This document shows positions 8,843 to 16,547 of a stretch of DNA of 64,000 nt, piece by piece. The position numbers and the translations under genes were made by a program. The notes beneath the pieces were generated by a model, which was not told the origin of the DNA, ran no database searches, and saw only the letters and a program-made list of their open reading frames with translations. The stretch comes from Rosettibacter sp037481715 (GTDB lineage Bacteria; Bacteroidota; Ignavibacteria; Ignavibacteriales; Melioribacteraceae): the NCBI GenBank assembly GCA_037481715.1, contig JBBFLD010000008.1:105579-169578 (forward strand), read 5' to 3'. Within the stretch, counting starts at the first letter, position 1. The number at the start of each line of letters is the position of its first letter.

Positions 8843-9700
8843 TTATTTACTTTTGATTAAACTCAACAACACTTTAATATTTTCAAGGTCTTCTTTCTGG
8901 TCTTTTTCTTTAGGTGTTTCTAAAATTTTTGGAACTCTTTCTAATTTTTTGTCATTCATGATATTTGCAAAACCATCTAAGCCGATAAAACCTTTTCCAA
9001 TATGTTCATGTCTGTCAATTTTCGAACCTAATTCCTTTTTACTATCATTCATATGAATGCATTGCAATCGTTCAAGTCCAATAATGTCATCAAATTCTTT
9101 TATAACTTTTTTGTATTCTTTTGGATCTTTAATGTTATAACCTGCGGCAAAAATATGGCAGGTGTCTATGCAGACACTCATTCTATCTTTATCATCAACC
9201 ATGTCAATAATTTTTCTTAACTGTTCAAAAGTATAACCAAGTGCCGTGCCCTGTCCTGCAGTTGTTTCAAGCATGCTTTTAACTTTGAATCCTTTTGTTT
9301 TTTCATGAATATAGTTGAGAGATTCTGCAATCAATTTTAATCCATCTTCCTCGCCCATTCCTCCATGAGCGCCAGGATGAAAATTTAAGTGAGGTATTCC
9401 AAGTTGTTCACATCTTTCGAGTTCTTTAATGAATGAAGCTCTGGATTTTGTTAATCCTTGCGGATCTTTAGAACAAAGATTAATTAAATAGGAATCGTGT
9501 GAAACAACAAATTTTATGTGTGAATTTTTAAGTTTTTCTTTGAAAGAATTTATTTCTTCTTCTGTTAAGTCTTTAGCAAAATATTGATTGTTGTTTTTTG
9601 TGAATATTTGAATAGCTGTAAAACCAAGATTTTCAGCAATATCAATTGCAGATGATGGTCCGTTAGTCAAAAAAGTGTGAGCTCCAATTAAATGTTTCAT
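8843..9700 (-). CDS. nfo: Endonuclease IV (AP endonuclease)
   Basis: The 285-residue TIM-barrel enzyme cleaves DNA 5' of abasic sites during base-excision repair. All nine tri-zinc ligands expected from the E. coli enzyme can be found: His68, His108, Glu145, Asp179, His182, His216, Asp229, His231 and Glu261, in contexts such as NFHPGAH, SMLETTAGQG, CIDTCHIFAAGY and IHMNDSK. It is a single gene, convergent with the DUF1460 gene (13 bases between stops) and divergent from the RmlD-like gene. Confidence 0.97.
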   Translation of the reverse strand: MKHLIGAHTFLTNGPSSAIDIAENLGFTAIQIFTKNNNQYFAKDLTEEEINSFKEKLKNSHIKFVVSHDSYLINLCSKDPQGLTKSRASFIKELERCEQLGIPHLNFHPGAHGGMGEEDGLKLIAESLNYIHEKTKGFKVKSMLETTAGQGTALGYTFEQLRKIIDMVDDKDRMSVCIDTCHIFAAGYNIKDPKEYKKVIKEFDDIIGLERLQCIHMNDSKKELGSKIDRHEHIGKGFIGLDGFANIMNDKKLERVPKILETPKEKDQKEDLENIKVLLSLIKSK

Positions 9701-9851
9701 AATTTATACCTGCTTTCTTTATTATTGTATTGAAAGTTAGTAAATAACTAAAAAATATTTAATACTATGTGAACATGATAATAATTAATTTTGTTTAGTT
9801 ATAAGATTTAGTTATTCATTAATAATTCCCAAATAAAAAACAGGACTCAAC

Positions 9852-10739
9852 ATGAAAATATTTATCACAGGAGGAAGTGGATTACTTGGTCAATATCTCA
9901 ACATAAGTTTAAGCAAGAATCATGATATTTTAACACAATATAATGAACATATTGGTAATTGCAATCAGTTCAATTCTGTTAAATTATCAATAACTGATTA
10001 TAAAAAACTTCAAGATGTTTTACTTCAATTTAAGCCGGATGTTGTTATTCATGCAGCTGCTGTTTCAAATGCAGAAAAAGCAGAAAAATACCCTGCATCT
10101 TATGTTTATGAAGTTAATGTAAATGCAGCAAAAAAGATTGCAGAAATATGTGATAGTATAAAATCAAAATTAATTTATATTTCGACTGACCTTGTTTATG
10201 CCGGCTATCGTGGTTCTTTATTAAAAGAAGATTCTAAATTAATCCCCATCTCTCTTTATGCAGAAACAAAATTGATGGGTGAAGTAAAAATTCAGGAGAC
10301 TTTTGATAATTATATAATTTTGCGGCAGGCTTTATTGATTGGTTTTGGATTAAACCATTCAAGAAATTTTTTTCACTTTATGTATGAAAATCTCAAATTA
10401 AATAAACCAATAAAATTATTTACAAACCAATATCGTTCTCCACTTGAATTAAATGATGCTTCAAGAATGATTGCAGAATTAGTTGAGAAGGAAATAAAAA
10501 GTGAAATCATAAATTTTGGTGGAGCAGAAAGATTATCTCGCTATGATTTAGGCTTATTACTTTGTGAAGAAGCAGGCTTTGATAAAAATTTATTAGTCCC
10601 TGTTACTATGGAAGAAGAAAATTATTCTTACATTGTTCACGATGTATCGCTGAACATTGAAAAATTACTTTCATTAGGGATTGAACCTGAGAATTTAAGA
10701 AAAGCAATTAGAGAACTAATAAAAAATAATTTCAAGTAA
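9852..10739 (+). CDS. SDR-type sugar nucleotide reductase (RmlD/dTDP-4-dehydrorhamnose reductase-like)
   Basis: The 295-residue extended short-chain reductase has the NAD(P)-binding motif TGGSGLLGQ (6-14), ISTDLVYAG with the catalytic Ser/Thr (111-112) and YAETK (Tyr136, Lys140). Spacing and the closing YRSPLELNDASRMI segment resemble RmlD and related SDRs that reduce 4-keto sugars or act on S-adenosylmethionine-linked MAT2B-like roles. No other rml genes are nearby, so the substrate is left open. It is a single gene between a divergent nfo and a convergent gatB. Confidence 0.75.
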   Translation: MKIFITGGSGLLGQYLNISLSKNHDILTQYNEHIGNCNQFNSVKLSITDYKKLQDVLLQFKPDVVIHAAAVSNAEKAEKYPASYVYEVNVNAAKKIAEICDSIKSKLIYISTDLVYAGYRGSLLKEDSKLIPISLYAETKLMGEVKIQETFDNYIILRQALLIGFGLNHSRNFFHFMYENLKLNKPIKLFTNQYRSPLELNDASRMIAELVEKEIKSEIINFGGAERLSRYDLGLLLCEEAGFDKNLLVPVTMEEENYSYIVHDVSLNIEKLLSLGIEPENLRKAIRELIKNNFK

Positions 10740-10778
10740 GCAGAGAAAATTTTTGAATAATTTTACTGAAGTTACTTT

Positions 10779-12224
10779 TTATTTCTTTAACTCTTCCAAT
10801 TTTTTCTTAAGTAGTTCATTTACAATTTGTGGATTGGCTTTACCTTTAGTTTCGCGCATGATTTGTCCAACAAAGAAAGCCCAAACTTTATCTTTTCCGC
10901 TTAAATATTCTTCAACCTGTTTTTGATTTTGTGATAAGATTTTATCAATCACATTTTCAATTTCGGATGTATCTGTAATCTGAATTAAATTCTTTTCTTT
11001 AACAATTTCTTCAGGGTCTTTATTTGATTTTAACATCTCAGGGAAAACTTCTTTTGCAATTTTTCCGCTAATTACATTTTTATTTATTAGTTCTATTAAT
11101 TTGCCAAGATTTTCTGCACTCACTGGAAATTCATTTATAGAAATTTTTTCTTCATTAATTACTTTTAATACTTCAGTCATTACCCAATTGCTTGCAGCTT
11201 TGTAATCATTTGTAATGGTTAAAATTTTTTCATAGTAATCTGCAAGTTCTCTTGAAGATGTAAGTATCTCAGCATCATATTTTGGAAGGTTGTATTGATT
11301 AATAAATCTTTCTTTTTTGGCATCAGGTAATTCAGGCATTTTAGATAGTATTTCATCTTTCCATTCGTTTGTTACAACTACTGGCATTAAGTCAGGTTCG
11401 GGAAAGTAACGATAATCGTGTGCTTCTTCTTTGCTTCGCATTGGATAAGCAATATTTGCATCAGCATCCCATAATAATGTTTGTTGAACTACTTCTTTCC
11501 CATCTTCAAGCAAATCAATTTGTCTTTCAATTTCATATTCAAGTGCTCTTTCAACATTTCGGAAAGAGTTCATGTTTTTTACTTCTGTTTTTGTTCCAAA
11601 TTTTGATTCGCCTTTTAATCTAACCGAAACATTTGCATCGCATCTTAATGAGCCTTCTTCCATATTGCCGTCGCAAATGTTAAGATAAGTAAGTATTTGT
11701 TTTAATTTGGTTAGATATAAATATGCTTCTTCAGGAGTTCTTATATCCGGTTCGCTTACAATTTCTAACAAAGGTGTGCCGGTTCTATTCAAATCAATCA
11801 AAGTATCAAAGCCCTGGTCATGAATTGATTTTCCAGCATCTTCTTCCATATGAATTCTTGTTATTCCAATTTTCTTTTTTTTGCCGTCTTTCAATTCTAT
11901 TGTGATAAATCCATGTTCACAGATTGGTTCTTCATACTGAGATATTTGAAAATTTTTTGGGAGGTCGGGATAAAAATAATGTTTCCTTGCAAATATTGAT
12001 TTTTCATTGATTCTGCAGTTAGTAGCAAGTCCCATCAATACAGCAAATTCTACAACTTTTTTATTCAGGACTGGAAGAACACCGGGATGCCCAAGACAAA
12101 CTGGGCAAACATTAGTATTGGGTGCAGCACCAAATTTTGTAGAGCAGCCGCAGAATATTTTTGAATCTGTTAATAATTGTGCATGAACTTCTAATCCAAT
12201 AACAGCTTCGTATTTGGGATTCAT
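10779..12224 (-). CDS. gatB: Aspartyl/glutamyl-tRNA(Asn/Gln) amidotransferase subunit B
   Basis: The 481-residue subunit phosphorylates and positions mischarged Glu-tRNA(Gln) or Asp-tRNA(Asn) for amidation in the GatCAB complex. It opens with IGLEVHAQL and has the zinc-binding cysteines Cys25, Cys27, Cys40 and Cys43 (FCGCSTKFG, CPVCLG). The typical HYFYPDLPKNFQISQYE segment follows, and the C-terminal YqeY-like tRNA-binding region lies at about 330-481. gatC lies 27 kb away in the window; gatA is not here, so the complex is encoded by scattered genes. Confidence 0.97.
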   Translation of the reverse strand: MNPKYEAVIGLEVHAQLLTDSKIFCGCSTKFGAAPNTNVCPVCLGHPGVLPVLNKKVVEFAVLMGLATNCRINEKSIFARKHYFYPDLPKNFQISQYEEPICEHGFITIELKDGKKKKIGITRIHMEEDAGKSIHDQGFDTLIDLNRTGTPLLEIVSEPDIRTPEEAYLYLTKLKQILTYLNICDGNMEEGSLRCDANVSVRLKGESKFGTKTEVKNMNSFRNVERALEYEIERQIDLLEDGKEVVQQTLLWDADANIAYPMRSKEEAHDYRYFPEPDLMPVVVTNEWKDEILSKMPELPDAKKERFINQYNLPKYDAEILTSSRELADYYEKILTITNDYKAASNWVMTEVLKVINEEKISINEFPVSAENLGKLIELINKNVISGKIAKEVFPEMLKSNKDPEEIVKEKNLIQITDTSEIENVIDKILSQNQKQVEEYLSGKDKVWAFFVGQIMRETKGKANPQIVNELLKKKLEELKK

Positions 12225-12368
12225 ATCAAATCTTTAATTTTATTTTTGCGAATATAATTATTTCTATTAAGAATTTTTTTGCATAATTCGAAAAAGAAAT
12301 TTTTTTCAAGAATTTACTTTCTAAAAAATTATATTCATATTATAAATTAAATTTTATACGAGGTATGA

Positions 12369-13100
12369 ATGAAGCTTGATATACTAATATTTGCAGCACA
12401 TCCCGACGATGCTGAACTTTCAATGGGTGGAACAATTGCTAAATTAATAAACGCAGGCTTAAAAGTTGGAATCGTAGATTTGACAAAAGGGGAACTTGGC
12501 ACCAGGGGTTCTGCAGAAATCAGAATGAAAGAAGCTCAAAAAGCCTCTGAAATTCTTAAAATTAATCACAGAGAAAATCTTGGATTTAAGGATGGCTCAA
12601 TCAAAGTGAATGAAGAATATTTAATTAAGATAATATCTAAAATCAGGAAATATAAGCCAGAAATAATTTTTGCCCCATATTTTAATGATCGTCATCCCGA
12701 CCATGTTGGCTGCGGATTTTTGATTAAAGAAGCTATATTTTTTTCCGGACTTCCTAAAATTGTTACAGACGATAATGAACAAATTCAAAGTCCATATAGG
12801 CCTAAAAAATTATTTTACTATATACAAACTTATGAGACCAAACCCTCGTTTATTATTGATATAAGTGATACATTTGAATTAAAGATGCAAGCAATTAAAG
12901 CTTATGAATCACAATTCCATAACCCAAACAGCACTGAACCAGAAACTTTTATAAGTCAACCAAATTTTTTAAAATACATTGAAGCAAGAGCAAAAGTATA
13001 TGGTTTCAAAATCGGGAAAGATTATGGGGAACCATTCTTTTGCGAAGAAGAAATTGAATATGATTTAATTAGTTTAATCAAGAACGGAGAAAAAAAATGA
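12369..13100 (+). CDS. bshB1: Bacillithiol biosynthesis deacetylase (PIG-L/LmbE family)
   Basis: This 243-residue zinc deacetylase most likely removes the acetyl group from GlcNAc-malate in bacillithiol synthesis. The metal site HPDDAE (His11, Asp13, Asp14) is seen, with the partner His in RHPDH (109-113). The BshB1-type TKGELGTRGS (39-48) is also present, distinguishing it from general LmbE proteins. It begins an operon: its last 4 bases (ATGA) overlap the start of a dehydrogenase gene, and a DASS transporter follows. The glycosyltransferase bshA and the ligase bshC are not in the window. Confidence 0.85.
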   Translation: MKLDILIFAAHPDDAELSMGGTIAKLINAGLKVGIVDLTKGELGTRGSAEIRMKEAQKASEILKINHRENLGFKDGSIKVNEEYLIKIISKIRKYKPEIIFAPYFNDRHPDHVGCGFLIKEAIFFSGLPKIVTDDNEQIQSPYRPKKLFYYIQTYETKPSFIIDISDTFELKMQAIKAYESQFHNPNSTEPETFISQPNFLKYIEARAKVYGFKIGKDYGEPFFCEEEIEYDLISLIKNGEKK

Positions 13101-13954
13101 AAATAGCTTTTCTTGGAACGGGATTAATGGGCGAACCAATGGCATTTCGCTTATTAAAAGCCAATTATTCTTTACATGTATTCAATCGTACAATTTCAAA
13201 AACAGAAAGATTAAAAAAACATCAAGCGAAAGTTTTTACTTCGCCAGAAGAAGCTGTTAAAGAACCTCCTGTAATTATTACGATGTTAACAGATTATAAT
13301 GCAATCACAGAAGTATTATTTAAGAATAAAAATAATTTTAAAGGCAAAACTCTAATTCAAATGAGCACAATTTCTCCACATGAAAGTTTATTGCTGAAAG
13401 AAAGATTTGAAAATGCAGGTGGAGTTTATATAGAAGCTCCTGTTTTGGGAAGTACGCAACAAGCAGAAGCTGGTGAATTAATTGTAATGGTTGGATGTGA
13501 TTCGGAAAATTTTAGTCAAGTTAAAAAGATTCTAAAAAATTTTGGTTCTACTGTTCTGCATGTTGGAGAGCCTGGTAAGGCATCTGCATTAAAATTAGCA
13601 TTAAATCAGTTAATTCCATCATTGCTCTCAGCATTTGGTATGTCGCTGGCTTATGTATTAAGTAAAGGAATTGATGTGAATATCTTTATGGAAATATTAA
13701 GAAAGAGTGCACTCTATGCACCTACATTCGACAAAAAATTACCAAATATGTTAAAACGCGATTTTGATAAAGCAAATTTCCCTCTCAAACACATGTTAAA
13801 AGATGTTAATTTGATTTATCAGGAATTTCAAAACAGCAGCATTAATACAGAGATTGTTGAAAGTGTCAGAAAAATATTGATTAATTCAGTGGATGCAAAT
13901 TTATCGGATAAAGATTATTCGGCACTTTATAACATTATTCATCCTTCAAAATAA
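13097..13954 (+). CDS. NAD(P)-dependent 3-hydroxyisobutyrate dehydrogenase-family reductase
   Basis: The 285-residue beta-hydroxyacid dehydrogenase starts MKIAFLGTGLMG with the Rossmann GxGxxG at 7-12. FNRT at 30-33 suggests NADPH preference. Lys166 in GKASALKLALN is the family's catalytic Lys, followed by Asn170. Close relatives are glyoxylate/succinic semialdehyde reductases, so aldehyde detoxification to a hydroxyacid is likely. It overlaps bshB1 by 4 bases and is followed 5 bases later by the transporter, which argues for joint expression. Confidence 0.85.
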   Translation: MKIAFLGTGLMGEPMAFRLLKANYSLHVFNRTISKTERLKKHQAKVFTSPEEAVKEPPVIITMLTDYNAITEVLFKNKNNFKGKTLIQMSTISPHESLLLKERFENAGGVYIEAPVLGSTQQAEAGELIVMVGCDSENFSQVKKILKNFGSTVLHVGEPGKASALKLALNQLIPSLLSAFGMSLAYVLSKGIDVNIFMEILRKSALYAPTFDKKLPNMLKRDFDKANFPLKHMLKDVNLIYQEFQNSSINTEIVESVRKILINSVDANLSDKDYSALYNIIHPSK

Positions 13955-13959
13955 TTTAG

Positions 13960-15429
13960 ATGAAGAAAAAAATTATAATAAAATTATTTTGGATAATTCT
14001 CAGCATATTAATTTCTCTAACAGCTTATTTAATTTTTGATTTTGGTAATGAATATAAAAATGCTGAAATAGTTGCATCAATCGCAATACTCATGTCAATC
14101 CTTTGGGTAACAGAAGCAATCCCTCTTTCTGTTACTTCACTTATTCCTTTGATACTTTTCCCATTAACAGGAACAATTTCCTCAAAAGATACTTCACAGG
14201 CTTATATTAATTCTACAATCTTTCTTTTCCTTGGCGGATTTATTATAGCGATTGCTATGGAACGTTGGCAGCTTCATAAGAGAATTGCATTAAATGTAAT
14301 TAACTTAGTTGGAAATACTTCATCCAAAATAATTTTTGGTTTTATGATTTCATCAGCATTTATTTCAATGTGGATTTCTAATACTGCAACTGCAGTAATG
14401 CTTTTGCCCATTGGACTTGCAATTATTAATAAATTAAGTGAAGAACTTCGAGAAGAAAATATTTCTCGCTTTGCAATTGCATTAATGCTTGGGATTGCAT
14501 ACTCTTGTTCTGTTGGCGGCATAGCTACTCCAATTGGGACACCGCCAAATTTAGTTTTTCAGAGAATTTATAAAATTAATTTTCCGAATAATCCGGAAAT
14601 TTATTTTGGCGACTGGATGAAATTTGCGGTTCCAATTGCCATTGTAATGATTTTGTTCGTCTGGTTTTTATTAACAAAAATTTTATATAAAAATGATTCT
14701 CTTGTTATTAATGATATTGTTGTGAAGAATGAAAAAAATAAGTTAGGAAAAATTAATTATGAAGAAAAAGTGGTTCTTTTTGTTTTCATAATTACTTCTT
14801 TGTTGTGGATATTCAGAGCAGAACTTGACCTTGGTGTAATGAAAATTCCTGGCTGGTCAAAAATTTTTCCAAAAGCAGATTTTATTGATGATGGAACAGT
14901 TGCAATTGCAATGGCTTCAGTTTTATTTATGATTCCTGTTAAGAATAAAAACAGCAACTATAATTTTATTCTTGACCATACTGCAATAAATAAAATTCCT
15001 TGGGATATAATTTTATTATTTGGTGGAGGTTTTGCTCTTGCAGAAGGTTTTGTTGACAGCAAATTGTCAAATTTAATTGGGCATCAATTTGTAATGCTTA
15101 AAAATGTCAATGTTGTTTTATTGATTGCTTCTGTGTGTTTCGTATTAACTTTTTTGACAGAACTTACTTCAAACACTGCAACTGCACAAATTTTATTGCC
15201 AATACTTGCATCGTTGTCAGTTGAACTTCAGATAAATCCACTATTGCTTATGATTCCTGCAACAATTTCCTCTTCATTTGCATTTATGCTGCCTGTAGCA
15301 ACACCTCCCAATGCAATTGTTTTTAGCAGCCGAAGATTAAAAATTATTGATATGGCAAAGACTGGATTTCTGATTAATTTATTTGGAATAATTGTAGTAA
15401 CATTTTTTGTTTGGTTATTTTTTGCTTGA
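13960..15429 (+). CDS. DASS (SLC13) family sodium:anion symporter
   Basis: The 489-residue polytopic membrane protein is of the divalent anion:sodium symporter family, which imports dicarboxylates such as succinate or malate, or sulfate. The two repeat-related SNT motifs appear as ISNTATAVMLLP in the first half and LTSNTATAQILLP in the second. The adjoining loops GTPPNLVF and ATPPNAIVF, which form the sodium and substrate sites, are also intact. It is the third gene of the bshB1 operon. Which anion it carries cannot be read from the sequence; dicarboxylate is the default inference. Confidence 0.87.
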   Translation: MKKKIIIKLFWIILSILISLTAYLIFDFGNEYKNAEIVASIAILMSILWVTEAIPLSVTSLIPLILFPLTGTISSKDTSQAYINSTIFLFLGGFIIAIAMERWQLHKRIALNVINLVGNTSSKIIFGFMISSAFISMWISNTATAVMLLPIGLAIINKLSEELREENISRFAIALMLGIAYSCSVGGIATPIGTPPNLVFQRIYKINFPNNPEIYFGDWMKFAVPIAIVMILFVWFLLTKILYKNDSLVINDIVVKNEKNKLGKINYEEKVVLFVFIITSLLWIFRAELDLGVMKIPGWSKIFPKADFIDDGTVAIAMASVLFMIPVKNKNSNYNFILDHTAINKIPWDIILLFGGGFALAEGFVDSKLSNLIGHQFVMLKNVNVVLLIASVCFVLTFLTELTSNTATAQILLPILASLSVELQINPLLLMIPATISSSFAFMLPVATPPNAIVFSSRRLKIIDMAKTGFLINLFGIIVVTFFVWLFFA

Positions 15430-15491
15430 TAATATTATGAAACCTTTAACATGCCATATCATCATATCAAAGTAAAAAAGGAGGGAATACA

Positions 15492-15878
15492 ATGGCATAT
15501 TATAATTCAAAAATTGTCAATTATACTTTCGAAGAAGCAATTTCAAAATTATTAGAAGAATTGCCTAAAGAAGGCTTTGGAGTTTTAACTCAAATTGATG
15601 TTCAGGAAACTCTAAAGAAAAAATTAAATGTAGATTTTAGGAGATATAAAATATTTGGTGCATGCAATCCGCCTTTAGCTTACAAGGCATTATCAAAAGA
15701 AGAAAATATTGGAGTTCTTCTGCCTTGTAATATTATTGTTCAAGAAAAAGAAAGCGGGGAAGTTCAGGTCAGCACTGTTAATCCAATGGAATCAATGCAG
15801 GCAGTAGGTAATAAAGAACTGGAAGAAGTTGCAAGTGAAGTTGCAGCAAAACTCAAAAGAGTACTTGAAAGCTTATAA
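15492..15878 (+). CDS. DUF302 domain protein
   Basis: This 128-residue cytoplasmic protein shows the DUF302 pattern: EGFGVLTQIDVQETLKKK in the N-terminal half and ACNPPLAYKAL plus GVLLPCNIIVQE in the middle. Function is not established; DUF302 proteins often sit near thiosulfate, sulfur or heme-related genes. A very strong Shine-Dalgarno (AAAAAGGAGGGA) precedes the ATG. The CDGSH gene follows after 85 bases with an equally strong ribosome-binding site, suggesting both small proteins are made in quantity. Confidence 0.85.
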   Translation: MAYYNSKIVNYTFEEAISKLLEELPKEGFGVLTQIDVQETLKKKLNVDFRRYKIFGACNPPLAYKALSKEENIGVLLPCNIIVQEKESGEVQVSTVNPMESMQAVGNKELEEVASEVAAKLKRVLESL

Positions 15879-15963
15879 ATTTATTTTTTATTTTTTTGAA
15901 AGATTCTATTGAAATAATAAAATTGGAATGAACTAATAAATTTATAAGAAAGGAGGAAGTAAC

Positions 15964-16167
15964 ATGAAAATAAAAGCTGCAGAAAATGGTCCATACTTAA
16001 TTGAAGTGAATGAAGCAAAAGTCATTAGAGACGGTAAAGAAGAAGTTCTTTCACAAAAAACAATTGCACTTTGCAGATGCGGACAATCTTCCAACAAACC
16101 TTTTTGCGATGGCACTCATAAAAAATGTGAATTCAAAGGTGAAGTTGTAGAAATTGAAGTAAAATAA
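15964..16167 (+). CDS. CDGSH iron-sulfur domain protein
   Basis: This 67-residue protein is essentially one CDGSH domain. The 2Fe-2S ligands are Cys37, Cys39, Cys48 and His52 in CRCGQSSNKPFCDGTH, the full family signature (with Thr in place of Ser in CDGSH). Such proteins handle redox-sensitive 2Fe-2S clusters. The ribosome-binding site AAAGGAGG is near-consensus. A terminator hairpin follows directly. Confidence 0.93.
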   Translation: MKIKAAENGPYLIEVNEAKVIRDGKEEVLSQKTIALCRCGQSSNKPFCDGTHKKCEFKGEVVEIEVK

Positions 16168-16173
16168 ATTTAT

Positions 16174-16243
16174 GGGGCTGACTGATAATATTAATTCATC
16201 ATTATCAGCAATTTTAATAATTATCAGCCAGCTCCAATTTTTT
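16174..16243. terminator. Terminator hairpin between convergent genes
   Basis: GGGGCTGACTGATAAT (16174-16189) pairs with ATTATCAGCCAGCTCC (16220-16235) over 16 positions with one G-U pair and one mismatch. AATTTTTTATT follows on the plus strand. The element sits between the CDGSH gene and the convergent PII-like gene and may serve both transcripts, though T-richness favours the plus strand. Confidence 0.65.
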
Positions 16244-16244
16244 A

Positions 16245-16538
16245 TTATATCATTTTTTCAATATTCCACACAAATGCATGAATACCCTGTTCTTCAGCTT
16301 CTTTATTTATATCTTCTACCTTTTTGAGTAATGGTTCAACCAAATCATCTTTAATAACTGTTAATACAACTGCATTCTGGCTGGGCCAAATGTGAGTTCC
16401 TAAATGTGGTTCGCCTTTTTCACTTCCTTGTCCATGAACATTTAAGAATCGTGTGTATCCTCTGATATTCAAACTCTGAAGAGCTTCATCAACTTCTTCA
16501 GTGATTCCATGATTATAAACTATCATTACAGCTTTCAT
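16245..16538 (-). CDS. PII-like small protein of an RND efflux operon
   Basis: The 97-residue protein has the alternating strand-helix pattern of the PII/CutA-like ferredoxin fold: MKAVMIVYNHGITEEVDEAL at the start, then AVVLTVIKDDLVEPLLKKVE. It lacks the uridylylated Tyr loop of true GlnB/GlnK proteins, so nitrogen signalling is unlikely. Similar PII-like proteins are known next to heavy-metal or drug RND pumps. It is the last gene of the TetR-TolC-adaptor-RND operon, 9 bases behind the pump, with a clear AAGGAG site. A ligand-sensing role for pump control is inference. Confidence 0.65.
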   Translation of the reverse strand: MKAVMIVYNHGITEEVDEALQSLNIRGYTRFLNVHGQGSEKGEPHLGTHIWPSQNAVVLTVIKDDLVEPLLKKVEDINKEAEEQGIHAFVWNIEKMI

Positions 16539-16547
16539 TTTATCTCC

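Noticed and set aside
10740..10778. AAAATT/AATTTT hairpin between convergent rmlD-like gene and gatB
   Set aside because: Only A-T pairs, too weak to call as a terminator.
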